From Sinorhizobium meliloti (GTDB lineage Bacteria; Pseudomonadota; Alphaproteobacteria; Rhizobiales; Rhizobiaceae), in assembly GCF_035610345.1 (NCBI RefSeq), contig NZ_CP141213.1, forward strand, positions 620,001 through 684,000: a DNA stretch of 64,000 nucleotides. Reading direction: 5' to 3'. The notes under the pieces are model-generated. The model saw only the letters and a list, made by a program, of their open reading frames with translations, ran no database searches and was not told the origin of the DNA. Every line of letters begins with the position of its first letter. Position 1 is the first letter of the stretch. The position numbers and the translations under genes are program-made. Shown piece by piece: positions 57,245 to 64,000 of the stretch.

Positions 57245-58512
57245 GCGAGTGTCTCCTTCTGAAGCCGCTCCGCCGTGGCGCGGATGTCCCTGAGGCTGTG
57301 GATGCGATGCCGGTTGACGGCGAGATGACGTCCAAGCTTCAACGCCTTGCTTTCGCAGGCGGCGCGGCGGTCGAGATCGGCAATCGTTTCGAAATCGGCA
57401 TTGTGGGCGAGGCCGAGAATGCGGCGGTGGATCTCAATTCCGGCAAAGCCCAGCATCTCGCGCCAGATTTCCTCGATGACGATGTTGAGCGCCTGCTCGG
57501 CGCCGAGCGCGTCGTTCCTGTCCTCAAAAACGCGCGCCTGGTAAAGCATGCCCATGCGCTCGGTCCGCCAGAGTCGGGCAAATTCGGAGCGGAACGTTTC
57601 CCAGATCGTTTCGATCGTCTCGAGCAGATAGGTGCGCATGCTGTCGCGCGCGCCGGTCGTGCTCTCCTGGCCGCTCTGCGAGAAGTAGCTCATCCAGAAA
57701 TTGGCGAGAAGCATCCCGACGTCGAAGCTGATCGGTCCGTAGAAGGCGAATTCCGGGTCTATGACGCGGGTCTCGGCGTCCGTGACCATCACCGAACCGG
57801 TATGCAGGTCGCCGTGGCAGAGCGTTTCGGCCTTTGCGGAGAAGAGATGTTTCAGCCGCTGCGCCTCGACCTTGAGGTCACGGTCGGAACGGAGCTCCGT
57901 CACGATTGGGTCGAGCTGCGGCGCGGTGTGGCGGTTGAGTTCGGCTTCGAAATAGGGATCGGAAAAAACGAGATTTTCGGTGATGTCGCACAGTTCGACA
58001 TTGTCCGCAAAGAGCGCCAGGTCCGCTTTCTTGTCACGCGCCGCCATGGAAAGATCCGAGCCGCGGAAAAGCGTGCGGGCGGCAAACAGCCCGAGATCGC
58101 AGCCTATATTGGGCAATTCGCGTCCATCGATCAGCGCGCGGCGCAGGATGACGTGCGGCGTCAGATACTCCATGACGATCAGCGCCTGCGTCTCGTCGAA
58201 GAAGAAGATCGCCGGTACCGTACCGGGAGCACGCGCGGCCTGACGCACCAGCGCGTGGTATTCGAAGAAGGAGCGTTTCAGAGGCAGTGGCCAGCTCTCG
58301 CCGACAAGGCGCACATAAGGCAACGCCTGCTTCACGACCGCCGTGCCTTTGCTGCCCGTGACGATGAAGACGAGGTTGAGATTGCCGTCGCCGACCTCGT
58401 TGACGGTCCAGTGCGAGACGTCCTCGCCGATCTTCTCCCCGAGAGCGGAATTGCCGCCGAGCCGATGCGGCAATGTTTCGGCGCTGAGCGCCTCGAAGAC
58501 TTGCTTGTCCAT
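57241..58512 (-). CDS. mtnK: S-methyl-5-thioribose kinase MtnK
   Basis: A 423-residue kinase of the aminoglycoside-phosphotransferase fold that phosphorylates methylthioribose. The P-loop-like [22 protein letters not shown], the Brenner-type catalytic loop [12 protein letters not shown] and [17 protein letters not shown] are diagnostic of MtnK. The ATG has a strong GGAGGAGGAGG site. It shares a 138-bp divergent promoter with the ribose-type ABC transporter, including the 25-bp palindrome at 58587-58611. This gives a salvage entry that can use imported methylthioribose. Confidence 0.94.
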   Translation of the reverse strand: MDKQVFEALSAETLPHRLGGNSALGEKIGEDVSHWTVNEVGDGNLNLVFIVTGSKGTAVVKQALPYVRLVGESWPLPLKRSFFEYHALVRQAARAPGTVPAIFFFDETQALIVMEYLTPHVILRRALIDGRELPNIGCDLGLFAARTLFRGSDLSMAARDKKADLALFADNVELCDITENLVFSDPYFEAELNRHTAPQLDPIVTELRSDRDLKVEAQRLKHLFSAKAETLCHGDLHTGSVMVTDAETRVIDPEFAFYGPISFDVGMLLANFWMSYFSQSGQESTTGARDSMRTYLLETIETIWETFRSEFARLWRTERMGMLYQARVFEDRNDALGAEQALNIVIEEIWREMLGFAGIEIHRRILGLAHNADFETIADLDRRAACESKALKLGRHLAVNRHRIHSLRDIRATAERLQKETLA

Positions 58513-58586
58513 ATCGTCCTCCTCCTCCTGCGCATGGCGCGGCCTCCACCACCCGCCGCCACGGCACAGCTAAGGCGCCATTCTGG

Positions 58587-58611
58587 CAAATGTCAATGAC
58601 CTTGACATTTG
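58587..58611. promoter_or_regulatory. Palindromic operator between mtnK and the ABC transporter
   Basis: CAAATGTCAA (58587-58596), spacer TGACC and TTGACATTTG (58602-58611) form a perfect 10-bp dyad. Each arm contains TTGACA in outward orientation, so it can double as the -35 box of each divergent promoter. The minus-strand side has TTAGCT 17 bp further on. CAAATGTCAA recurs at 63341-63350 before the SorC gene, so that regulator is the likely binder. Confidence 0.75.
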
Positions 58612-58650
58612 ATGAATGGCTATCCTAACGTGCAGCGTCGGGAGGAGACA

Positions 58651-60174
58651 ATGAGCGGACAGGCAGTGTTTCGCATCGAGGGCGTGCGCAAATCCTTTGG
58701 ACTCGTGCAGGTCCTTCAGGGGGTGGATCTCGATCTGAAGGCCGGCGCGGTAACGATTTTGATGGGCGCCAATGGCGCCGGAAAATCGACCCTCGTGCGC
58801 ATTCTCTCCGGCGTCTATGCGCGCGACGCCGGCGCGATCACGCTTGCGGATGCAGCTTTCGAGCCGGTGACGCCTGCCGAGGCGATCCGCGCCGGCGTCG
58901 TCACCGTGCACCAGAACATCAACGACGGGGTCGTCGCCGACCTCGATGTCGCAACCAATCTGACGTTCGACCGGCTGAACGGGCGTGGCTCGCGGTTCTT
59001 CTTCAATCCGCGGCGCGTCCGGCGCGAGGCGGCCGCGGTCGCCGCCCATATGGGGCTCTCCATCGATCTTGCCGCCAACGTCAACGACCTGACCCTTGCC
59101 GACCGGCAGATGGTGGCGATTGCCCGGGCGATGTCGCATGAGCCGAAGGTGCTTATCCTCGACGAGCCGACGTCTTCCCTCTCGAGCGCCGAAGCGGACC
59201 GCCTCTTCGATCTGGTCGACCGGCTGAAGGCACGCGGCGTCGCCATTCTCTATATCTCGCACCGCATGTCGGATATCCGCCGTCTCGCCGACCGCATCGT
59301 CTCGCTTCGCGATGGCCGGATCACGGGCCGTTTCGACGGGCCCGACCTCGACTACGAGGGCGCCGTCGACGCGATGCTGGGCCGCAAGGTTTCGGCCGGC
59401 AAAATCGCGGTGCACAAGGCCGGCGGGCCGATCTTCAAGGTGCGCGGCCTGAAGCTCTCCGACCATGCGCGGCCTTTCGATTTCGATCTCCTCGACGGCG
59501 AGATCGTCGCGGTCACCGGCCTGGTTGGGGTCGGCAAGACGGCGCTTGCCGAAACGCTGTTTGGTGCGCGCTCCCCGGTGGCCGGCGAAATGACCCTTGA
59601 CGGCCTACGCTATGCGCCGACGACAACCGGTCAGGCGATTGCGCGCGGCGTTTTCCTCGTTGCGAAGGATCGCGCCGAAAGCGGTATCGTGCCAGATTTC
59701 AACATCTACGAGAACATCAGCCTGCCGTTTCTGAGCAGGCTCTCCCGCTTCGGCATATCGAGCCGCAGGGCCGAAAGGGCGAAGGCGCGCGGGCAGATCA
59801 CCTCGCTCGGCGTCATCTGCCGAAACGAACGCGACGAGATGCAGACACTTTCGGGCGGAAACCAGCAGAAGGTGATGGTAGGGCGCTGGCTCTGCGAGCC
59901 TTCGCGATTGCTCATCCTCGACGAGCCGTTCCAGGGCGTCGACATCGCCGCGCGCCGGGACATCGGCAACAAGCTGCGCATCTCGGCCGCGGGCCGTTCC
60001 ACCATCCTCTTCCTGACCGAACTCGACGAAGCGTTCGAGGTCGCCGACCGCATCCTTGTCATGTCGGAGCAGGCCATCGTCGGCGAACATCGGAACACTG
60101 AAGTCGATGTCGAGCGCCTGCTGTCGGAGATCGCCGGTCAATCCCATCAGCAGGTCATGCATCATGAGCAGTGA
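58651..60174 (+). CDS. Ribose-type ABC transporter fused ATPase (RbsA-like)
   Basis: A 507-residue double-domain ATPase for monosaccharide import. Domain 1 has Walker A GANGAGKST and Walker B VLILDEPTSSLSS, but a degenerate signature (LTLADRQMVAIARAM instead of LSGGQ). Domain 2 has a degenerate P-loop GLVGVGKTAL, signature LSGGNQQKVMVGRWL and Walker B LLILDEPFQGVD. This asymmetry is common in RbsA-type proteins. RBS GGAGGAG. It diverges from mtnK and overlaps the permease by 11 bp. The ligand is inferred to be methylthioribose or a related pentose. Confidence 0.88.
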   Translation: MSGQAVFRIEGVRKSFGLVQVLQGVDLDLKAGAVTILMGANGAGKSTLVRILSGVYARDAGAITLADAAFEPVTPAEAIRAGVVTVHQNINDGVVADLDVATNLTFDRLNGRGSRFFFNPRRVRREAAAVAAHMGLSIDLAANVNDLTLADRQMVAIARAMSHEPKVLILDEPTSSLSSAEADRLFDLVDRLKARGVAILYISHRMSDIRRLADRIVSLRDGRITGRFDGPDLDYEGAVDAMLGRKVSAGKIAVHKAGGPIFKVRGLKLSDHARPFDFDLLDGEIVAVTGLVGVGKTALAETLFGARSPVAGEMTLDGLRYAPTTTGQAIARGVFLVAKDRAESGIVPDFNIYENISLPFLSRLSRFGISSRRAERAKARGQITSLGVICRNERDEMQTLSGGNQQKVMVGRWLCEPSRLLILDEPFQGVDIAARRDIGNKLRISAAGRSTILFLTELDEAFEVADRILVMSEQAIVGEHRNTEVDVERLLSEIAGQSHQQVMHHEQ

Positions 60175-61210
60175 ACAGAGCAAATCCGCCGCGGCCCCCG
60201 TGCTTCCGGGCCCGTGGGGCATCAGGGAAACCGCGATCAAGTACGGCTTCCTCATGCTGCTCGCCGGCATGGTTCTTTATTTCTCGCTCGTAACCGGAGG
60301 TTTTGCCTCCCCTCAAAGCGCCGTCTTCATTTTGCAATCCGTGTCGATCACCGGCATTCTGGCCCTCGGCGTGACGGCGACGCTTGTCGTCGGGGGGTTC
60401 GACCTGTCCATAGGCTCGGTCGCCACCACGGCGATGATGGCTTCCTCCTATGTCATGGTGGTGATGGGGGGTGACGCGCTTACGGCGGCGCTCGTCTGCC
60501 TTGCCGTCGGCGCGCTCGTCGGCCTGATCAACGGCTTCATCATCGTCTACATGCGCGTTCCGGACCTTCTGGCTACCCTCGGCATGATGTTCCTGCTGCT
60601 CGGCCTTCAGCGCATCCCGACCGAGGGCCGATCGATTGCCGCGGGCATGACGCTGCCCGACGGTTCGGTCGCGACCGGCACTTTCAGTCCGGCTTTCCTG
60701 GCGCTCGGGCGCCACCGCTTCGATCTCGTCCTGCCGAACCTCTTGCCGGTCTCGGTCGTGGTGCTCGTGGTGCTCGCCGTGGCGATCTGGTTCTTCCTCG
60801 AATACACCCGCTTCGGCCGCATAATGTATGCGGTCGGATCCAACGAGCGCGCGGCCGCGCTCGCGGGGGCGCCGGTCAATGCCTACAAGATCTCGGCCTA
60901 CGTCATTTCCGGCGTCTTCGCCTCTATCGGCGGCATACTGCTCGCAGCACGCCTCGGCCGCGGCGATATCGCTTCCGGAAACAATTTGCTGCTCGACGCC
61001 GTCGCCGCCGCGCTGATCGGTTTTGCCGTGCTGGGCGCGGCCAAGCCGAACGCTTTCGGTACGGCCGTCGGCGCGCTTTTCGTCGGCATCCTCCTGCAGG
61101 GTCTGACGATGATGAATGCGCCATACTACACGCAGGATTTCATCAAGGGCGCGGTGCTCGTCGTCGCCCTGATCTTTACCTTTGCGCTCTCGAAAAGAGG
61201 CAAACGCTGA
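60164..61210 (+). CDS. Ribose-type ABC transporter permease (RbsC-like)
   Basis: A 348-residue inner-membrane permease of the BPD_transp_2 family with eight to ten spans. LVVGGFDLSIGSVATTAMMASSYVMV is the family signature. VGSNERAAALAGAPVNAYKISAYVISG is the conserved cytoplasmic loop. The ATG at 60164 overlaps the ATPase end by 11 bp. The binding protein follows 46 bp after the stop. A single permease forms a homodimeric channel. Confidence 0.9.
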   Translation: MSSEQSKSAAAPVLPGPWGIRETAIKYGFLMLLAGMVLYFSLVTGGFASPQSAVFILQSVSITGILALGVTATLVVGGFDLSIGSVATTAMMASSYVMVVMGGDALTAALVCLAVGALVGLINGFIIVYMRVPDLLATLGMMFLLLGLQRIPTEGRSIAAGMTLPDGSVATGTFSPAFLALGRHRFDLVLPNLLPVSVVVLVVLAVAIWFFLEYTRFGRIMYAVGSNERAAALAGAPVNAYKISAYVISGVFASIGGILLAARLGRGDIASGNNLLLDAVAAALIGFAVLGAAKPNAFGTAVGALFVGILLQGLTMMNAPYYTQDFIKGAVLVVALIFTFALSKRGKR

Positions 61211-61256
61211 GGAGACCTCGGCGGACCGTCAAAGTTCATCAGTGGAGGAGACTGAC

Positions 61257-62300
61257 ATGGACGTAACTCGCAGAACCCTGGGCAGATGGACGCTCGCGCT
61301 TATGGGCGCGGCTGCCTTCGGCGTACCGTCCCTTGCCGCCGACATGCCGAAGCCGTTCGACAAGCCCGGCGACGTGAAGATCGCGCTCGTGCGTTACCTT
61401 TCGACCGGCGACTTCTTTCAGTCCTATCTCGCGGGCGTCGAAGCGCAGGCCAAGGCGCTCGGGGTGCAGCTTCAGATCTTCGACAGCCGTCAGGACGCCG
61501 CGCTCCAGGCCGATATGGTCGATCAGGCGATAGCGCTCGGAGTGGATGGCATCATCATCCAGCACGGCCTGACCGAATCCATGAAGGAAGCTGCACAGCG
61601 CGCGGTCGATGCCGGCATCAAGGTCGTCGCCTTCGACGTGAATGTCGAGAACGAGAAGATCCCGCAGATCGAACAGTCCGACCGCGACCTCGCCCGCCTC
61701 GCCCTCGAACAGGCGATCAAAGATAACGGCGAGAGCTTCAAGGCGGGTTACGTCTACGTCGCCGGGATCGCGCCGCTCGACCGCCGCGACGAGACCTGGA
61801 AGGAATTCAAGACGAAATATTCCGGCATCGAGGAAGCTGCCCAGTTCGGCACGATGGACAACCCGATCGCAAATTCCGTCGCCAACCAGGCCCGTTCCGT
61901 GATTTCAGCCAACCCGGACATCACGGTGATGTTCGCCCCCTATGACGAATTCGCCAAGGGTGTGAAGATCGCGGTCGACGAGGCGGGCCTCTCCTCCAGC
62001 GTGAAGATCTACTCGGCCGACATCTCGACCTCGGACATCGCCGCCATGCGGGAGGCGGGCTCGGCCTGGGTGGCGACCGCCGCGACGAATCCCGCCGTCG
62101 TCGGCCAGGTCTCGGTGCGTTCGCTTGCCATGCTGCTTGCCGGCGAGGATCCCGGCCGTCAGGTGATCGTGCCGCCGACGCTGATCACCCAGAAGGATCT
62201 GAGCGATCAGGACATCAAGAACATGGAAGAACTCGGCGTGAAGCTGCCGCAATTCGCTCATGCCGACGTCGCCATGCCGGCCTGGATGCCGAAGCCCTGA
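61257..62300 (+). CDS. Ribose-type periplasmic binding protein
   Basis: A 347-residue type I periplasmic binding protein (Peripla_BP_4/RbsB class). The signal peptide MDVTRRTLGRWTLALMGAAAFGVPSLAA contains a twin-arginine-like pair (TRRTLGRW) and ends at about residue 28. The mature protein includes DVKIALVRYLSTGDFFQSYLAGVEAQAKALG, VDGIIIQHGLTESM and IKVVAFDVNV. It is last in its operon, unlike the other three binding-protein genes here. The ATG follows GGAGGAG. It would capture the substrate for the RbsAC-like pair. Confidence 0.9.
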   Translation: MDVTRRTLGRWTLALMGAAAFGVPSLAADMPKPFDKPGDVKIALVRYLSTGDFFQSYLAGVEAQAKALGVQLQIFDSRQDAALQADMVDQAIALGVDGIIIQHGLTESMKEAAQRAVDAGIKVVAFDVNVENEKIPQIEQSDRDLARLALEQAIKDNGESFKAGYVYVAGIAPLDRRDETWKEFKTKYSGIEEAAQFGTMDNPIANSVANQARSVISANPDITVMFAPYDEFAKGVKIAVDEAGLSSSVKIYSADISTSDIAAMREAGSAWVATAATNPAVVGQVSVRSLAMLLAGEDPGRQVIVPPTLITQKDLSDQDIKNMEELGVKLPQFAHADVAMPAWMPKP

Positions 62301-62306
62301 TTGCGT

Positions 62307-62336
62307 GCGCCGCGCGTCCCGATGGACGCTCGGCGC
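62307..62336. terminator. Bidirectional stem-loop between binding protein and SorC gene
   Basis: GCGCCGCGCGTCC (62307-62319) and GGACGCTCGGCGC (62324-62336) pair with one mismatch around a CGAT loop, between two convergent genes 40 bp apart. Confidence 0.65.
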
Positions 62337-62340
62337 GCAT

Positions 62341-63294
62341 TCAACGATCGCGGCTCCAGCGGTCCATGATCCGCCGCGCCATCGAGGCGGTGACGATGAG
62401 ATGCGAAGCAAACCCGCCCTTCAGAGCCGCCACCAGCGGCTCGAATTTGCTGTCCTCCTGCACCACCAGCATGCGCTTCCGGATCGCGCGGATGGAGTCG
62501 AGGTCTGCCGAGATGCAGCGCCGATTATGCGCGCAGTCCATCCACTGACCGTCGAGATCGATCAGTTGTCCGGCGATGACGCCGGCTGCCCCCTTTTTGC
62601 CCATTGCATGCATGTCTTTCGCCGAAAGGGCACCGCATTTGACGAGGTGGCTGTCCTCCTCGATGCCCCCGACGGAGTAGAGCGCGAGCTTGCAGTCCGA
62701 AATCGTGGCAAGTTGCTCCCGGATGACGGGCTCGCGGCGCAACTCCTCGGCAAGCCGCTCGGATGAGAGGACGAGGGGGGCATAAAAATTGATGCCTTCG
62801 GCATTGAGACGACGGGCGATTTCCGTCGTGCACTGATCCGGGCGGTAGGAGTAGGGAGCGCCGAGATTGCCGCAGAGTTGCACGACCGACACGCCGCGAA
62901 GATCGGCAAACGGCATGACGTCCGCTATGTGATACACGGTGCGGCCCCAGGCGACCCCTATCCTGTCGCCCTTGTTGATGAGCTCCAGGAAAACCGAGGC
63001 CGCCACCACGGGCATCTCGACGGCCGGGTCCATGGCCTGCCGGTCCTCGGGGACGATCCAGACGCTCGTCAGTCCCGCGGCGTCCTCCAGCTCGCGGGCA
63101 AGGACGTCGTCGGAGAAGAGCTCCGTAGATGTGGTGATGGTGACGATACCCATCTCGCGCGCCTTGCGCAGATACATGGCGATGGAAGCACGCGAGATTT
63201 CCAGCCGGTGGGCGACTTCATCCTGGCGCAGGCCATGCGTATAGTAGAGCCAGGCGGCCTTGTGGATGATCTGATCGTTGGCGCGGATCGGCAT
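62341..63294 (-). CDS. SorC/DeoR-family sugar-binding transcriptional regulator
   Basis: A 317-residue regulator. The N-terminal helix-turn-helix is KAAWLYYTHGLRQDEVAHRLEISRASIAMYLRKARE (about 9-44). The C-terminal SorC sugar-phosphate-binding domain (about 55-315) includes GDRIGVAWGRTVYHIAD, VQLCGNLG and LYSVGGIEEDSHLV. The ATG at 63294 has GGAGTT-like spacing; the upstream in-frame start would overlap the candidate operator. It converges on the ABC operon, and the 10-bp word before it matches the arms of the mtnK/ABC palindrome. A phosphorylated thiopentose such as MtnK's product is a plausible inducer. Confidence 0.87.
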   Translation of the reverse strand: MPIRANDQIIHKAAWLYYTHGLRQDEVAHRLEISRASIAMYLRKAREMGIVTITTSTELFSDDVLARELEDAAGLTSVWIVPEDRQAMDPAVEMPVVAASVFLELINKGDRIGVAWGRTVYHIADVMPFADLRGVSVVQLCGNLGAPYSYRPDQCTTEIARRLNAEGINFYAPLVLSSERLAEELRREPVIREQLATISDCKLALYSVGGIEEDSHLVKCGALSAKDMHAMGKKGAAGVIAGQLIDLDGQWMDCAHNRRCISADLDSIRAIRKRMLVVQEDSKFEPLVAALKGGFASHLIVTASMARRIMDRWSRDR

Positions 63295-63330
63295 GGAGTT
63301 CTTTCGGACGGAATGCTGACATAATTCATC

Positions 63331-63350
63331 ACATGTGACAAATGTCAAGT
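63331..63350. promoter_or_regulatory. Candidate SorC autoregulatory site
   Basis: CAAATGTCAA (63341-63350) is identical to the arm of the mtnK/ABC palindrome. It abuts the 10-bp palindrome TCACATGTGA (63331-63340). On the minus strand this reads TTGACATTTG, giving a -35 box for the SorC gene 56 bp upstream of its ATG. Confidence 0.65.
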
Positions 63351-63399
63351 ATCGCTGCTTCGATCGATGCTGCCGGGCCGCCTCCCTCTCGGGCTAACG

Positions 63400-64000
63400 C
63401 TATCTCCACGCCTCCGTCTTCCGTATCCACTCCCTTGTCCTTCCTTCCGGATCGGCATTCAGCGTGATGTCCGTCACCACGGCGGCGCTGTCGGCGCCGT
63501 GCGCGAAGGCGCCTTCGATCCGCTCCGTATTGAGGCCGCCGATGGCGACGAGCGGGAGCGGGTGAACGCGCTCGCGCCACCATGAAAGCCGCTCCAGCCC
63601 CTGGGGCGCCCACTTCATCTTCTTGAGGATCGTCGGATAGATGGGTCCGAGCGCGACGTAGTCCGGTTCGGCTGCGAGCGCGTTTGCCAGTTCCGCCTCG
63701 TCATGGGTGCTGACGCCGAGCTTGAGCCCTGCGGCACGGATGGCGGCAAGATCGGCCTCCGCCAGATCCTCCTGACCCAGATGGATGAAATCGCAACCTT
63801 CCGCTATCGCCAGCTGCCAGTAGTCGTTGACGATCAGCTGGCATTCATGGGCGGCGCAGACTGCCCTGGCGACCCGTAGCTGGCGGCGGATGTCTTCCGC
63901 GTTCCGGTCCTTGATGCGGAGCTGGACGAGCCTGACGCCGAGCGGCACCAGCCGTTCGATCCATTGGGCGCTGTCGACGATGAGATAAAAGGGATCGAGC
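63400..64000 (-). CDS. thiE: Thiamine-phosphate synthase ThiE (partial, N-terminus beyond the window)
   Basis: The frame is open from the window's right edge and ends with TAG at 63400-63402, giving about 200 residues of a TIM-barrel thiamine phosphate synthase, which joins HMP-PP and thiazole phosphate. The visible N-terminal part is LDPFYLIVDSAQWIERLVPLG. VQLRIKD, NDYWQLAIAEGCDFIHLGQEDL, GLKLGVSTHDEAE, LGPIYPTILKKM and AIGGLNTERI follow in order as expected. The real start and any TPP riboswitch or upstream thi genes lie outside. It is tail-to-head after the SorC gene with 105 bp between them. Confidence 0.9.
   Translation of the reverse strand, partial: LDPFYLIVDSAQWIERLVPLGVRLVQLRIKDRNAEDIRRQLRVARAVCAAHECQLIVNDYWQLAIAEGCDFIHLGQEDLAEADLAAIRAAGLKLGVSTHDEAELANALAAEPDYVALGPIYPTILKKMKWAPQGLERLSWWRERVHPLPLVAIGGLNTERIEGAFAHGADSAAVVTDITLNADPEGRTREWIRKTEAWR

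Noticed and set aside
63295..64000. TPP riboswitch for thiE
   Set aside because: thiE reads in from the right edge, so its leader is outside the window. The DNA to its left holds the SorC promoter only.

Overview
The window looks like Sinorhizobium (Ensifer) DNA, most likely the pSymB-type chromid of S. meliloti or a close relative. Three things suggest this. The sequence is GC-rich throughout and dense with ABC-type sugar uptake operons. It carries rhizobial intergenic repeats of the RIME and palindrome kind. The gene order (large catalase katC, a proC paralogue, the lac operon, the agp alpha-galactoside operon, the paa cluster, then nspC/lys1) matches what I remember of S. meliloti pSymB. 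No rRNA, tRNA, CRISPR array, phage, transposase or replication origin was seen. The species call is inference from memory, not a database match.

Layout. 1-4.0 kb: the tail of a LacI-type regulator, a Gfo/Idh/MocA oxidoreductase and an unusual 847-residue SDR-SPW-VKOR membrane fusion. 4.0-9.1 kb, minus strand: ZIP metal transporter, ATP-dependent DNA ligase, large-subunit catalase and an FMN-binding PNPOx-like protein, which looks like a stress group. 9.2-11.8 kb: a RIME-like repeat, GST, LysR regulator and a proC paralogue. 11.9-19.7 kb, minus strand: lactose system lacR-lacE-lacF-lacG-lacZ1-lacK1. 19.7-30.0 kb: the AraC activator agpT, diverging from agaL1-agpA-agpB-agpC-agpD-agaL2 for alpha-galactosides (raffinose, melibiose). 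30.3-40.8 kb: a secreted DUF992 protein, then phenylacetate degradation (paaX, paaABCDE, paaZ, a thioesterase, an enoyl-CoA hydratase and a 3-hydroxyacyl-CoA dehydrogenase). 40.9-43.3 kb: nspC and carboxynorspermidine synthase for polyamines. 43.4-45.4 kb: a LuxR-type regulator with a probably exported alpha/beta hydrolase. 45.6-52.9 kb: an autoregulated LacI operon with an ABC sugar importer and a GH127 beta-L-arabinofuranosidase. 53.0-53.85 kb: a vapB antitoxin with a decayed vapC, then about 400 bp of stacked repeats. 53.9-56.1 kb: a divergent AraC regulator and MFS exporter. 56.1-63.3 kb: mtnK-mtnA diverging from a ribose-type ABC importer, with a SorC-family regulator. 63.4 kb to the end: thiE, cut by the window edge.

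How they work together. Most of the window is scavenging: each sugar system combines a regulator, a periplasmic binding protein, permeases, an ATPase and a cytoplasmic hydrolase. Three operators can be read directly. A shared AT-rich word lies upstream of lacE and lacR. A mirrored pair of 16-bp sites lies upstream of the GH127-operon LacI gene. A 10-bp word forms both arms of the palindrome between mtnK and the ABC genes and recurs upstream of the SorC gene. The last supports a single regulon for uptake and salvage of methylthioribose (or a related thiopentose). GC-rich stem-loops follow the binding-protein gene in all three operons where it precedes its permease, a likely way to make more binding protein than permease.
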